From the NCBI GenBank assembly GCA_050084985.1, contig JBITNC010000001.1, positions 114,266,001 to 114,330,000 of the forward strand: a stretch of DNA of 64,000 nt, written 5' to 3'. This DNA comes from Nageia nagi. Taxonomy: Eukaryota; Pinophyta. This document shows, in pieces, positions 35,701-43,760 of the stretch. The position numbers and the translations under genes were made by a program. The notes beneath the pieces are model-generated. The model made no database searches. It had not been told where the DNA came from and saw only the letters and a program-made list of their open reading frames with translations. The number at the start of each line of letters is the position of its first letter. Within the stretch, counting starts at the first letter, position 1.

Positions 35701-37271
35701 TTGATCCAAATTTTAACTTTAAGGCAATCATTCTCCTAATATTAATTGGTTCTGTGCAATCCAATTTTCCTAGATTGATTATCTAATTCCTTTGTATTTA
35801 TCTCTGTATATAATTTAACTTTTTAATTCCTTAAGATGAAATATTTGAATGTCTTGCCTATAAGGTTTGTTTCTGTTTTGTATTTTTTTGATGGTATCTT
35901 ATGATATTGTCAAGAAGCTTGAAATCAGTCATAACATCCTTGGAGGAAAAAACTCACCAATTTTATTGTCATGGGTACATAGATTAATAGGACAATGACC
36001 ATGGCTTCCTTGAGGAAGCATGGAAATGCAGTAACCCACCATCAAACATTTCAGGATATTTGGAGGTTATGTGATATTTCGATTGAGTGTTACATGTCTC
36101 CAAATTATGAGTAGTTGAATTGAAAAGTCTTATAGAGGCTTGAATATGAATTACGATGCAAATGAAATATGGAAAGACTATTGTGATACAACTGAAAAAG
36201 CATATTCATAAAAACTATATTTCAGAATTTGTTACTGACAACAATTTTCTCTATATGATATTCCAAGGTATATTTATTTGATGTTTTTTGCAAACAGGAT
36301 ATAGGATTGAGATGCTTAATACATTGAAAGCCTACGAAGACTCTGAAACTGGAGGCATGTATATTAACTCATGCTTTGCACATTGCCAATCAGAGAATCA
36401 AGACACGTGGTTTGCGCCCAACTCTCCAATCCTTAACAATAAGGTAACTTCGAAATCAAACCAATTTTATTACTTAGTGAGAGGACTGTGATGACCTCTG
36501 TTTTGGTAGATTATATATATATAAACACACGCACAGATGGTGCATAATTCTCTCTATGAAAATGGATCTAGATCCAAAATCAACTACGCAATGATGAGAA
36601 TTAATCTAGTGGTTATGCCCTTATGAAATATCTCTGTTATCTTCTCATCCACATATGATAGTTCGCTGGAGCCTTTTCTAACAGGCACTAAGTCAGTCTC
36701 AATGAGACTCTTTGCATTCTTATGTCTTGGGTGATTTGCTAGTACTTGGTCTTACAGTCTCACTTATGGGACACTTATCCTCATCTTTGTAAAAGTACCT
36801 ATTCCCCCTAATGAAGATTTGATGAATACTTTCTTTCTTTCGTGCATTTATATGCAAGATTCAATTTTTCTTTTCTTTGTTAGTCCACATCATTTTTGTT
36901 AGCAGAGCCTTTTTTGAAGCCATCCTCAATGACAGTAGAAATGTTCAAGGCAATGGATCTTGTAGCTTTTCTTCTGTTTCACTGTTCCAGTTTCCTATTG
37001 AGAACTACCATTCAAAAGATTATCAACATTGGATGCACATTAAATGATAAATAGATGATGAAAACTGAGTAACATTTGTTTTTGCTTTATGTAACATGAC
37101 TTTCTTGTTATACATATCTGTACCTGTTGGTATTCTAATCTTATTTGATATGGTTTATAGACCATTGCAGAGGCTGTTGGAGATTGGTACTTTGAAAGAA
37201 GAACTGTAAAGGAAATAGACTGTCCCTACCCATGTGATCAAACTTGCCACAACCTAATTTATTCAAATTAA
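11791..37271 (+). CDS. Pectin acetylesterase (CE13 family), 12 exons
   Basis: The enzyme removes acetyl esters from pectin in the plant cell wall. Exons: 11791-11995, 12351-12433, 12780-12909, 17706-17779, 28064-28150, 29543-29667, 29888-29948, 35089-35145, 35237-35314, 35407-35512, 36298-36443, 37161-37271. All introns are GT-AG, phases agree, and the 1263 nt give 420 residues without a stop. A hydrophobic segment (about 20-36) fits a signal peptide for secretion. Family motifs in order: CLDGTLPAY (after 69), [15 protein letters not shown] (around 100), [20 protein letters not shown] (exon 4), LYFRGRRIW, then the nucleophile motif GCSAGG with Ser200, NAAYDTWQ with Asp297, and NSCFAHCQ with His364. 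The C-terminus is DWYF....[15 protein letters not shown]. Length is normal for the family. ATG 11791 is the first in-frame start; ATG 11848 (Met20) is an alternative that begins at the signal sequence. Introns 3, 4 and 7 are swollen by transposons, yet no exon is damaged. Confidence 0.92.
11996..12350 (+). other. Intron 1 of the pectin acetylesterase gene
   Basis: Begins GTGAGT and ends TGCAG. It holds no feature I can name. Confidence 0.85.
15000..15190 (-). pseudogene. Ty1/copia RNase H relic
   Basis: On the minus strand this reads [20 protein letters not shown], followed after a frame change by [17 protein letters not shown]. This matches the order of the copia RNase H end, where a serine/glycine-rich strand precedes the EAEY motif. 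The frame is broken and the rest of the element is not recognisable. It is an old fragment inside intron 3. Confidence 0.5.
15228..15701. repeat. Diverged tandem duplication, about 250-bp unit
   Basis: Blocks at about 15228-15455 and 15481-15701 share several ordered segments: the AACCATGTCAATAT block, the GCAGCATATTCC/CAGCATATTCCA block and TATAACAAGCATCCATG. The copies differ by many substitutions and small gaps. They directly follow the copia RNase H relic and may be part of the same old element. Confidence 0.6.
19143..20350. repeat. Tandem duplication of about 600 bp
   Basis: Copy 1 (about 19143-19732) and copy 2 (about 19731-20350) match over nearly their whole length, for example at CATCCTTTTGAATTCTATCC (offset about 620) and GATCGAAAACCACTTTAATA. 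Copy 2 has about 34 extra bases near 19786-19825 (TTGATCTAGGGTTATGC...). Each unit ends with CTTACCTTATCTATGAGA. On the minus strand the units keep partial open frames with a Lys/Tyr/Asp-rich composition, but I do not recognise a protein. Confidence 0.8.
20574..20983 (-). mobile_element. Gypsy 3' LTR (minus orientation)
   Basis: Read on the minus strand this begins TGTTAGGATCCCACATCC right after a purine-rich tract (CCAAGAGGGG) that ends the coding region. It ends in ATAACA near 20574. A TATAAATAGG promoter-like motif falls inside (about 20833-20843). About 410 bp is a normal LTR size. No matching 5' LTR is in the window because the other end of the element is truncated. The left edge is the less certain boundary. 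Confidence 0.55.
21000..22281 (-). pseudogene. Gypsy integrase with chromodomain-like tail
   Basis: Minus strand. The zinc-binding region is [11 protein letters not shown]....[10 protein letters not shown]. The catalytic core has the second acidic residue in [14 protein letters not shown] and the glutamate in [13 protein letters not shown], but the first aspartate position reads [12 protein letters not shown], with Tyr where the family has Asp. The GPY-type region [12 protein letters not shown]....YKLKLP follows after a frameshift near 21410, and the end carries [15 protein letters not shown], a chromodomain-like stretch. The loss of the first catalytic Asp and the frameshift show that it is dead. 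Confidence 0.85.
22285..23437 (-). pseudogene. Gypsy reverse transcriptase and RNase H (N-terminally truncated)
   Basis: Minus strand. The frame enters at [12 protein letters not shown], mid reverse transcriptase, and shows [20 protein letters not shown] and the catalytic [10 protein letters not shown]. After a stop at about 22999 it continues with the thumb/RNase H region ([10 protein letters not shown], then [16 protein letters not shown], then [18 protein letters not shown], then [13 protein letters not shown]). Stops at about 22999, 22507 and 22284 divide one frame. The start is lost at the junction with the copia relic. Confidence 0.88.
23440..24745 (+). pseudogene. Copia protease end, pre-integrase and integrase
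   Basis: The stretch begins with the typical protease tail [13 protein letters not shown] (about 23478-23515; LENV just before). Next come a pre-integrase region with KDDLYVMDQ, the integrase core ([17 protein letters not shown] with its Asp, [13 protein letters not shown] with the second Asp) and, after a stop at 24125, [17 protein letters not shown] with the Glu. It continues into [20 protein letters not shown] and FGCEAFSYI. Stops fall at about 24125, 24236 and 24743. Confidence 0.88.
24746..26170 (+). pseudogene. Copia reverse transcriptase and RNase H
   Basis: Reverse-transcriptase motifs are [20 protein letters not shown], then [20 protein letters not shown] (first catalytic Asp), then [13 protein letters not shown], then [11 protein letters not shown], where the family has YVDD (the first Asp has become Asn). 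RNase H follows as [46 protein letters not shown] and a DLFTKPL end. Stops at 24919, 25160, 25256, 25637, 25838 and 25853 and a frame change near 25320-25600 break it. Confidence 0.87.
26931..27573 (+). mobile_element. Copia 3' LTR
   Basis: A purine-rich AAAGCGGAG is followed by TGTTGAAATGTGTAATGC, a typical LTR start. CCTATAAATAG at about 27150 looks like the LTR TATA box, and the stretch ends ...GGATTTCACA near 27573. About 640 bp. No second copy is present in the window, so the edges rest on motif and context only. Confidence 0.55.
27574..28063 (+). other. 3' part of intron 4
   Basis: Plain AT-rich intron between the copia LTR and exon 5. Nothing further seen. Confidence 0.7.
28151..29542 (+). 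other. Intron 5 of the pectin acetylesterase gene
   Basis: Begins GTTCCT and ends TTGAAG, followed by the exon carrying the GCSAGG nucleophile motif. No coding or repeat feature was recognised inside. Confidence 0.8.
30212..30380 (+). other. Exon-like ORF of unknown family inside intron 7
   Basis: An open plus-strand stretch of about 55 codons has protein-like composition, with [20 protein letters not shown] (two Cys in CxxC) followed by [18 protein letters not shown]. It is followed at once by ACAG/GTAGGT, a good splice donor, and is preceded by TAATGTAG, a possible acceptor. It is not needed for the pectin acetylesterase reading frame, and I do not recognise the family. It could be a captured gene fragment, a cassette exon or the remnant of another gene. 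It lies about 50 bases from the truncated end of the copia element. Confidence 0.35.
30431..30720 (-). pseudogene. Copia reverse-transcriptase N-terminal piece
   Basis: Minus strand. It reads [20 protein letters not shown], a stop, [17 protein letters not shown], then [18 protein letters not shown], the conserved entry of the copia reverse transcriptase (WVKAM....GVKWIY....VAKGY). It is cut off before the first catalytic aspartate. The break marks the truncated 3' end of the element. Confidence 0.8.
30873..32030 (-). pseudogene. Copia integrase region (decayed)
   Basis: Minus strand. The integrase C-terminal part is recognisable: [20 protein letters not shown] (about 31190-31130), then [20 protein letters not shown] and [18 protein letters not shown] (31103-30930). 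These fit the LNRSPTKA....AWxGxKP and SKxxIFxGYxExSKAYRLYDP blocks of the family. The catalytic core further upstream is full of stops. Confidence 0.75.
32440..33030 (-). pseudogene. Copia gag (UBN2-type)
   Basis: Minus strand, from about 33030: [17 protein letters not shown]-like, then [20 protein letters not shown], then [47 protein letters not shown]. The order and spacing match the plant copia gag domain (EAW..L...Y.G......L, KIL.SLP..W..VV.AIEESKDL). Frame changes and stops are present near 32680 and 32860. Confidence 0.8.
33160..33171 (-). other. Primer-binding site of the intron 7 copia element
   Basis: On the minus strand TAGTATCAAAGC lies two bases inside the LTR end. It matches 10 of 12 bases of the usual copia site for initiator methionine tRNA (TGGTATCAGAGC). 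Confidence 0.65.
33174..33572 (-). mobile_element. 5' LTR of the intron 7 copia element
   Basis: Bounded by TGTTAG at 33174 and TTAACA at 33572 on the plus strand, so both ends show the short inverted TGTT/AACA. On the minus strand a TCATTTATATATTAATAG-type TATA motif falls in the middle (about 33340-33357). It is directly followed by a primer-binding site. Size about 399 bp. Confidence 0.65.
33573..35088 (+). other. 3' part of intron 7
   Basis: Between the copia LTR and exon 8. A minus-strand frame at 33663-33872 (69 codons) has no recognisable domain. The rest is ordinary intron. Confidence 0.6.
35513..36297 (+). other. Intron 10 of the pectin acetylesterase gene
   Basis: Begins GTACTA and ends AACAG. 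No internal feature recognised. Confidence 0.8.
36444..37160 (+). other. Intron 11 of the pectin acetylesterase gene
   Basis: Begins GTAACT and ends TATAG. An AATCTAGTGGTTATGCCC near 36605 and a TAGTTCGCTGG near 36660 look faintly like RNA polymerase III A and B boxes, but not well enough to call a SINE. Confidence 0.75.
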
Positions 37272-38040
37272 CAATGATGAACAGCGATTCATTACAAAGC
37301 AGAGATATGACAAATTATTTCCAGTTATTCCCTGCCGAAGGCAGGGGAGTTTATATGATTGTTTCTAATCCATTTTGACAAAATATTCAATCATGTGGAC
37401 ATTGTAGCGAGCAAGTATCATGTTTATTTTTTAAAGACGTTTAAATTTCTCTTATATATGTAACTCCCATTAATTGTTAATGCTATTGCCTTGAAACTAA
37501 ATTTATGTCCAATTTTGGAAGTTTGAGTTGTGATATATATTCATTTGTTTGATTGCACATTGGTACAGAAAAAATGTTCCAATGACTGTTATTTGCGTAG
37601 TAACAACATGCAAAAAATCAACCTGAAGTTATTGTTTGTCTATATTTTGAGTACTTGTTTTTGTTGTGTCTAAACTTTTAAATATGATCGGCTGACCTAC
37701 TAATCCAAATTACCTTGCCATCCCATTTTGTACTAACAACTAAAATATACGGGAGAGAATGAAATATGTGGGGACAATCTATGGTCTTTTTGTTTTTTGG
37801 TTGTTTATAATCATGCTTTTGAGATGTAAGAGTTATCAAACAATTATCCTAGACAAATTAGTTTAGAATCCTTTGGTGCAGTAAGACATAAAAATTGCTG
37901 CATGGAGGCTACAGTATCTCTTTTCTTTCAATTTCTTCATGTGATATATTCATAAAAATATCATTTAATCAACAGTTCATATTTCTGATAGTTCAAGTTT
38001 CTTGAATGATTTATGTTCAATGAATGGTGTTTGCACTTAG
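37272..38040 (+). other. 3' flank of the pectin acetylesterase gene
   Basis: The 3' untranslated region must lie in the first few hundred bases. I could not single out a poly(A) signal with confidence. No other gene is seen. Confidence 0.5.
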
Positions 38041-38900
38041 CATAGTTCTAAAGCTTGGAGTTGGTTCGAACTCAGGGAGGTCCACTTAGGGCTCAGACTT
38101 GTGATTTGAAAAAACAAAAAAACTTGATGGAACTCAAAAGCAAAGATAAAAAAAGAAAGTAGATTTTCATTGAAAATTCAATTTTCTCATGAATATTACT
38201 GTTTAGTATCTTCTAACACACTCTTCATTCAACAATATAAAAATAAGCATTAAGAAGAGAAAGGGGTATATTCTTTCTTGTATTCATCAAAATATGTACA
38301 GTACAAAATGTTGTCATGTTTCAAGAGCCATGACAAAATACAAAATCAAACAGTATTAGCAGTGAGCACTAAGTAAACACAATCTTTGGAGATAAACTAT
38401 TTGGTAGTTGATTTGTCCTTGGACCTAGAATAATCTTTAAGACTAAGCTCTCTTTATGTTCTCTGTGTCTATCCTTGCGCCTTCGTAGTTGCTCATGCCC
38501 TTTGCTCTTTTTTATCATTCCCTGGTGATTCCTTTGCTAGTTTTTCAAGTTCATGCATGGGGATGGTCAGATCCTTTAAAGGTTGCTCCTTCTTGATCCA
38601 TTTAGAGGATGGATCAATTTGCTCTAGATCAATGGCCTCATAATATGAACTTGTTCCTTGTTTATGGTGGACGAGTAAGTTATAATGTATTAACACAAGG
38701 TCATTCAAATTCTCTTCTATTAATCTATTCTTTATGGAGTGTATCTGTTCAAAAACACTCTAATTGCACTTACAACCTGAAGCTTTGCATGATTGAGTAA
38801 AATGTTTATTGTAAAGCACATTAGGTTGGGTGTATAATCTCCAAAATCTTCCCACCATAAATATGAAAAAAACCAAGAAATGCAAATATGGAAAGAGAAA
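38041..38900 (-). mobile_element. hAT DNA transposon relic (transposase C-terminus and one end)
   Basis: On the minus strand (about 38780-38493, with stops and a frame change) the hAT C-terminal dimerisation region can be read: SGCKCN, a stop for Trp, SVFEQIHSIKNRLIEENLND, LVLIHYNLLVHHKQ, then a DLEQIDPSSKWI tail. These match the SSSGCERNWSVFEQIHTKKRNRL....DLVxVHYNLRL type of plant hAT transposases. A WWEDFGDYTPNL-like stretch lies upstream (38870-38835). CATAGTTCTAAAGCTTGG at 38041 resembles a hAT terminal repeat and also the end of the MITE at 42517-42791. The other end was not found. Confidence 0.65.
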
Positions 38901-38963
38901 TACTTGAAGGAAATATAAAACACTCAACAAACAATAAATGTTAAAGAAGGGATTACAAGTAAA

Positions 38964-40392
38964 TTGGTACTTTGGTACGAAGAGGACAAAGCAACTCTTA
39001 GTTGTAGTTTTCTCTTGCCTTTATCATTTTATACAATCATTTTTTTTGGATTCATTCTTTATAGATTGGTGCACATTTTACACTATCCATGGATAAAAGT
39101 ACCAAGAACTTTTTTTGGTAAATTAGACCAAGAATTCTACTTGCTTATATGTAGCCATGCAGGTCCAGTGGATGAGGGCTATAAAAACTTTAATGGCATG
39201 AGTGTATCTGATTGCATTACTTGTGGGATGAATCATTATACATGCATTGTTGACCTTCTTGGCCATGTAGACTATCTTGAGGGAGCTTTCAACTTCAATG
39301 CCACAATACCCATAAAACTTGAATTGGGTGTGTGGATGTGTCTACTCGGTACTTGTAAATCAAATGTTGTGGTTTTGAATGCCTTGATAGACATGTATGC
39401 AAAATGCGAAACAAACCCTTACAACATGAGGGACTCTTATTGCATTATTCTTGGGATGAATCATTATACATGCATTCTTGATGTCCTTGGTCGTGCAGGC
39501 TATCTTAAGGGAGCTTTCAACTTCATCGCCACAATACCCATAAAACCTTAATTGAGTGTGTGGATGTGTCTAATTGGTGCTTGTAAATCGAATGTTGTGG
39601 TTTTGAATGCCCTGATAGACATGTATGCAAAATGTGGAACAAACTCTTACAACATGAGGGAATCTTATTGTATTATTGGTGGGATGAATCATTATACATG
39701 CATTCTTGACCTTCTTGGTTGTGCAAGCTATCTTGAAGGAGCTTTGAATTTCATTGCCAAAATACCCATAAAACCTAAATTAGATGTGTGGATGTGTCTA
39801 CTTGATGCTTGTAAATTGAATAATCTAGTTTTGTATGCCCCAATAGACATGTATGCAAAATGTAGAACAAATCTTTACAACATGAGGGACTCTTATTGCA
39901 TTATTCCTGGGATGAATCGTTATACATACATTGTTAACCTTCTTGGTTGTGCAGGCTATCTTGAGGGAGCCTTGAACTTCATTGCCCAAATATCGATAAA
40001 ACCTTAATTGGGTGTGTGGAGTGTTATCCTTGGTGCTTGTAAATTGGAAGTTGTGGTTGTGAGTGCTTTGATAGATTAAATGATGCAAAATGTGAAAGAA
40101 TACATAATGCTCAAGAATTGTTTGACAAGATACTACCAAATTACCCATAAAACCTTAATTAGGTGTGTGGATGTGTCTACTTGGTGCTTGTAAATTGAAT
40201 GTTGTGGTTTTGAATGCCCTAATAGATATGTATGCAAATTGTGGAAGAATATACAAAGCCCAAGAATTGTTTGAAAAGATGCATGATGTAAACAAAATTA
40301 TATGGTATGCAAAGATTGTAGGATACATACAAAATGGGTTTTATAAAAAAGGCCCTAGAGACTTTTATTCCAAAAGCATGACAATTGCTTGA
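38964..40392 (+). pseudogene. PPR-derived open frames (tandemly amplified)
   Basis: Two long frames, 38964-39551 and 39552-40007, are one reading frame interrupted by a single TAA at 39549-39551. A third, 40165-40392, lies in another frame. The text is PPR-like throughout: LICSHAGPVDEGYKNFN at the start, then repeated GMNHYTCIVDLLG....FNF.ATIPIKP....VWMCLLGTCK and NVVVLNALIDMYAKC. The last piece reads on into a standard PPR motif (IYKAQELFEKMHDVNKIIWY, then AKIVGYIQNGFYKKGPRDFY). Real PPR proteins bind organellar RNA through non-identical 35-residue repeats. Here one composite module is copied instead, no targeting peptide is seen and there are in-frame stops, so I call it a pseudogene. Confidence 0.65.
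39225..40155 (+). repeat. 228-bp tandem array, PPR-derived
   Basis: Units 39225-39452, 39453-39680 and 39681-39908 are each exactly 228 bp (76 codons), with a fourth from 39909 that decays after about 40070. A partial fifth junction lies at 40156. Each unit runs from GMNHYTC to DSYCII. Units differ by about 10-20 percent, mostly substitutions, and keep register. A TAA occurs at the same place (after IPIKP or its equivalent) at 39549, 40005 and 40156. Confidence 0.85.
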
Positions 40393-40800
40393 CAAGATAC
40401 ATAGAAGAATATTTGTTGGGTGTTCTTTGCAATCCCTTTAGCTCAATCTCTACTCAACCCCCTTGGCTCGACTCTCTCTTCGTAGAAAACATGAAATGCT
40501 CCAAGTATTATAACCCCTTCGGCTTGAAATGGTATAAGCAAAGTGCTCTACCCCTCGACTACTCTTCCCAAAAAACTTGAAATGTTACAAGTGCCCATTA
40601 CTGAAGTTCATCGTGTGGGATTTTATTATTATTTTTTTATTAACATTGATGGGCATTTTTCACCTGCTTCCTTATGGTTTAGGGGGGTGTTTTAAATCTG
40701 CCCCCTAAAAATCACCATTAAAACTAAAAAATGAGGAGGTTATAAACCATCTCATCAAAAACTGCCTCAAATTGCAAGCCTCTAAAGCTCGTTTTTGGTA
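40393..40800. other. Spacer between the PPR array and the LINE relic
   Basis: A pyrimidine-rich plus-strand stretch (40430-40570) repeats the ACTTGAAATG/ATGAAATGCTCCAAGT theme two or three times. No coding potential is recognised. Confidence 0.4.
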
Positions 40801-40802
40801 TA

Positions 40803-42500
40803 GTGAAAGTTGATGAACATAGTGATTTCTTAAAAAGAAATTATATCTTATATGAAATCATAATTTCTCATGAAGTAATTCATTCTTTCCACTCCTATAA
40901 AGATGTAGGTATGTTGATGAAATCAAATATTAAAAAAACTTATTATAGAGGATTGGGATTTCTTTTAAAACTTATTAATAGATTTACTACATACGATTTT
41001 TTTTCCTAGGGATTCCTTTTTTAACCTAATCAATTGATGTCTAGTTGAATTCTTCCCTTCCTCTAGGGGTTTAAGATAGGGAGATCATTTATCACCCTTT
41101 CTTTTTATTCTAATGCTCGAGTCTTTGGGTAGGGCTTCAACAAAAGAGTGATAAAAAAGTAGCATTTTAGGAATCAAGATCACTAATAGATTCCTTAATT
41201 AGTTCCACCTAATTCGATTTGTGGATGCTAAACTTTTATTGGGTTCCCTAGGGTTTATAAGAAAAAAACTTATGGAAAGAGTTTGAAAGACTACAAGAAG
41301 GTTTAATAGGAAATAACTAACTTGCATAAATCTAATATTTTTCTTAAATGTAAAATACTCAATGAACAATAGAATCAAAGCTACCTTGGATTTTTCTTAG
41401 GATATTCTCCCAAACTTCTACTTGGGCATTTCACTATTTAGAGGACCAATATGAGAAGCTCTTTTGGAGCCTCTGGTTGATAGATTCAAATTGAAACTAG
41501 CCTCTTGGAAGGCTAAATGGTTGCCTCTAGGATAAAGCATTCAATTGCTAAACCCAATACTTTAAGCTCTTTTCATAAATTTTGTATTTCTCTTACAAAT
41601 TTCTTAAAGGTGCTTTAAATGCTTGATCAAATTAAAAAAAACAAAAATATTCCTATGGGGAAGTAGTGAGAATGAAAGCAAGCAAAGAGGAGCAAGTCTA
41701 AAGAATCCCTCATGCATGAGAGTAGCCTTTGGTGTCAAACTATTTTAGTTACTTTATGAAGAAAAGATTAGGTTATGGAGTAATATACTCAACAACAAAT
41801 ATCTAGAAGGAGCTTAAAAAAATAGTATTATTATGATGTATAGCAGGATCTCCATAAAGGATCTTCTACGTGGAATTTTGTGGTAAGATAAAACAATTTG
41901 AGTAAGGCATATGTAAGTGGGTAGTGAATAAAGGAAAATAAGTTTTCTCTAGGATGATACATGGTTTTTTCCAAATATTCTCTTAGAGAATAATGGAGTT
42001 CTAGATAACTCAAAGACTTTTGTATCAATACATGGGGTCTAAGGATAGTTGATTAATTGTAAAATCTCAACGGAGGGAGAAGGTAGTGGAAAATATAGAT
42101 GGAAATTCAAAAGGTTAATAAGATTTCTTAGCAGGAGAATAAATAAATATTTGTATGGATTGAAAGTAGGGAATGGACATAGTGACAAAGAGATATACAT
42201 CAATCCATAACATTTTTATTCAAAAAACTATCTAATTGGATTAAAGAGGGGCTTCCCAAGATCAATGCTTGATAGCTATGAAGAATACAATTATGACATG
42301 TAATAGGATAAGAACAAAGGTACAAAGAGGAGCATCAATATGTTACCTTTGATAGAATAGTAAGGAAATAATTTCCCATTTAATTCTCCATTACACTAGA
42401 TCTTAGAGAATGGGATTATTCCACTAAAAAAATAGGAATTCAGTGGTGCATAACAAGGAATTTGGAGGTATTTAAAAAGGTTGGACTCATCCTTTCAAAT
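40803..42500 (+). pseudogene. LINE (plant L1-type) reverse-transcriptase relic
   Basis: Plus strand, read across several stops and frame changes. The pieces are ISHEVIHSFHSYKDVGMLMK followed by KTYYRGLGFLLKLINRF (about 40860-40985), GFKIGRSFITL (about 41070), FVDAKLLLG where LINEs have FxDDTLL(L)G (about 41218), LEPLVDRFKLKLASWKAKW followed by LLNPIL (41463-41560), then FLWGSSENES (about 41650) and IRLWSNILNNKYLEG (about 41768). Order and spacing match the second ORF of plant L1-like LINEs. The catalytic Asp pair is lost. Neither end of the element is seen; a MITE lies at 42517. Confidence 0.72.
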
Positions 42501-42516
42501 ATTTTATCGTCTAATG

Positions 42517-42791
42517 TATAATTATCAAACTCAAACTTAGATTGGACTTGACGAGGTCCCTTTAGGCCTCAAACTTGAAAAAACAACTTAGCAAAAAATA
42601 AAAATGGAAAAAAAGAATCAATAAAAATATAAAATGAAAAAAACTCAAAGAAAAAGAACTTGGTCAAGGCTCAACTTGAACTTGGGTTAGATTTAGAAAA
42701 ACCTAAGCACAAGTGGACTTAACTTGGTTGAATCCACTTAGACTCAAAATCAGCCAAGCATTCAAGACTTGAGCCAAGTTTGAGAACTATG
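42517..42791. mobile_element. hAT-type MITE, about 275 bp
   Basis: The left end TATAATTATCAAACT and the inverted right end CATAGTTCTCAAACT match at 11 of 15 positions. Flanking 8-mers GTCTAATG (42509-42516) and GTCCAATT (42792-42799) match at 6 of 8, as expected for an aged hAT target-site duplication. The interior has no coding region and is rich in CTTGA/TCAAG words. The ends resemble the hAT-like end at 38041. Confidence 0.6.
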
Positions 42792-42799
42792 GTCCAATT

Positions 42800-43760
42800 T
42801 ATTTGTACACTAGGACCAAGAGTAACTTGTTGGAGTATTTAGCCAGAGAGAATTCATAGATTTTTAATAGGTGATTCTTATTTTTTTATGAAATCATTAG
42901 AAAAGTTATGTATACCATTTATGAAAGTGTCCAAATTTGGATGAAAGAAGATCCATATCCTAATAAGGAAAGCCCCTCTAATTGGAATTTGATCTCCCTT
43001 AACAAGTAGGGTTTTGTATGAGCCAAGAATAGGAATGATAAATGAGAAAGACTAAAGGAAGGGGTCAAAATATCATTTTTAATGACTCTTGAAAATTATG
43101 TTTGATCAAAGTAATGAGTGGTATTGGTATTAATGATGATAAAGGCCAAGATATCATAGATTTTTCCAATTGTATGGAGAGGTAACTAATAATAAATTAG
43201 AATATTTTGTAGGCATAGGGGTTTTTCATCTCATTTGCTAGCATATTTTGGGAGGTATTTATAGAATGGAATTTCCAAATAGTTGTGTTAATGTTCAAAG
43301 GGCTTAAGCTAGATAACTTCAAGGCTATAAATATTTGGAAGGATATGGATGTTATGAAGTTCTAAAATGAAGGGAAACATTGAAGTTGGACATGTGAGAA
43401 TGAATACTAATAAATACCTTAAATAATCAATATAATATCAAACATGTAATAAATAATAATAATTAAATAATATGCAGGTAAGAATACATTTATTAGATAG
43501 ATTGAATCAACCTATCAAGAGTAAGGGATTAGAGAGTAACAAACATGTGTACTTACCTAGTATGTTGGATCACACACCTAATATAGGTCATGCAAAATGA
43601 TGGATGAATCACGAAAAGATCTCAACCAAGTGGAATGAGAAAATACAATGATGTCATCGTTGTATAACCCAATGATGTCATTACAATGCAGATACATGAT
43701 GTCATCATGGTATAGCCTAGGGATAGTTCATGGAGGATGTGTATGGATTTTTGAGATCTC
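42800..43760. other. Unassigned stretch before the second gypsy relic
   Basis: No gene or element is recognised. A patch at about 43640-43700 repeats ATGATGTCAT/AATGATGTCATTAC. It might hold further decayed LINE sequence, but I could not align motifs. Confidence 0.4.

Noticed and set aside
36595-36675. Possible pol III A and B boxes in intron 11
   Set aside because: The B-box match is poor and no A-rich tail or duplication was found.
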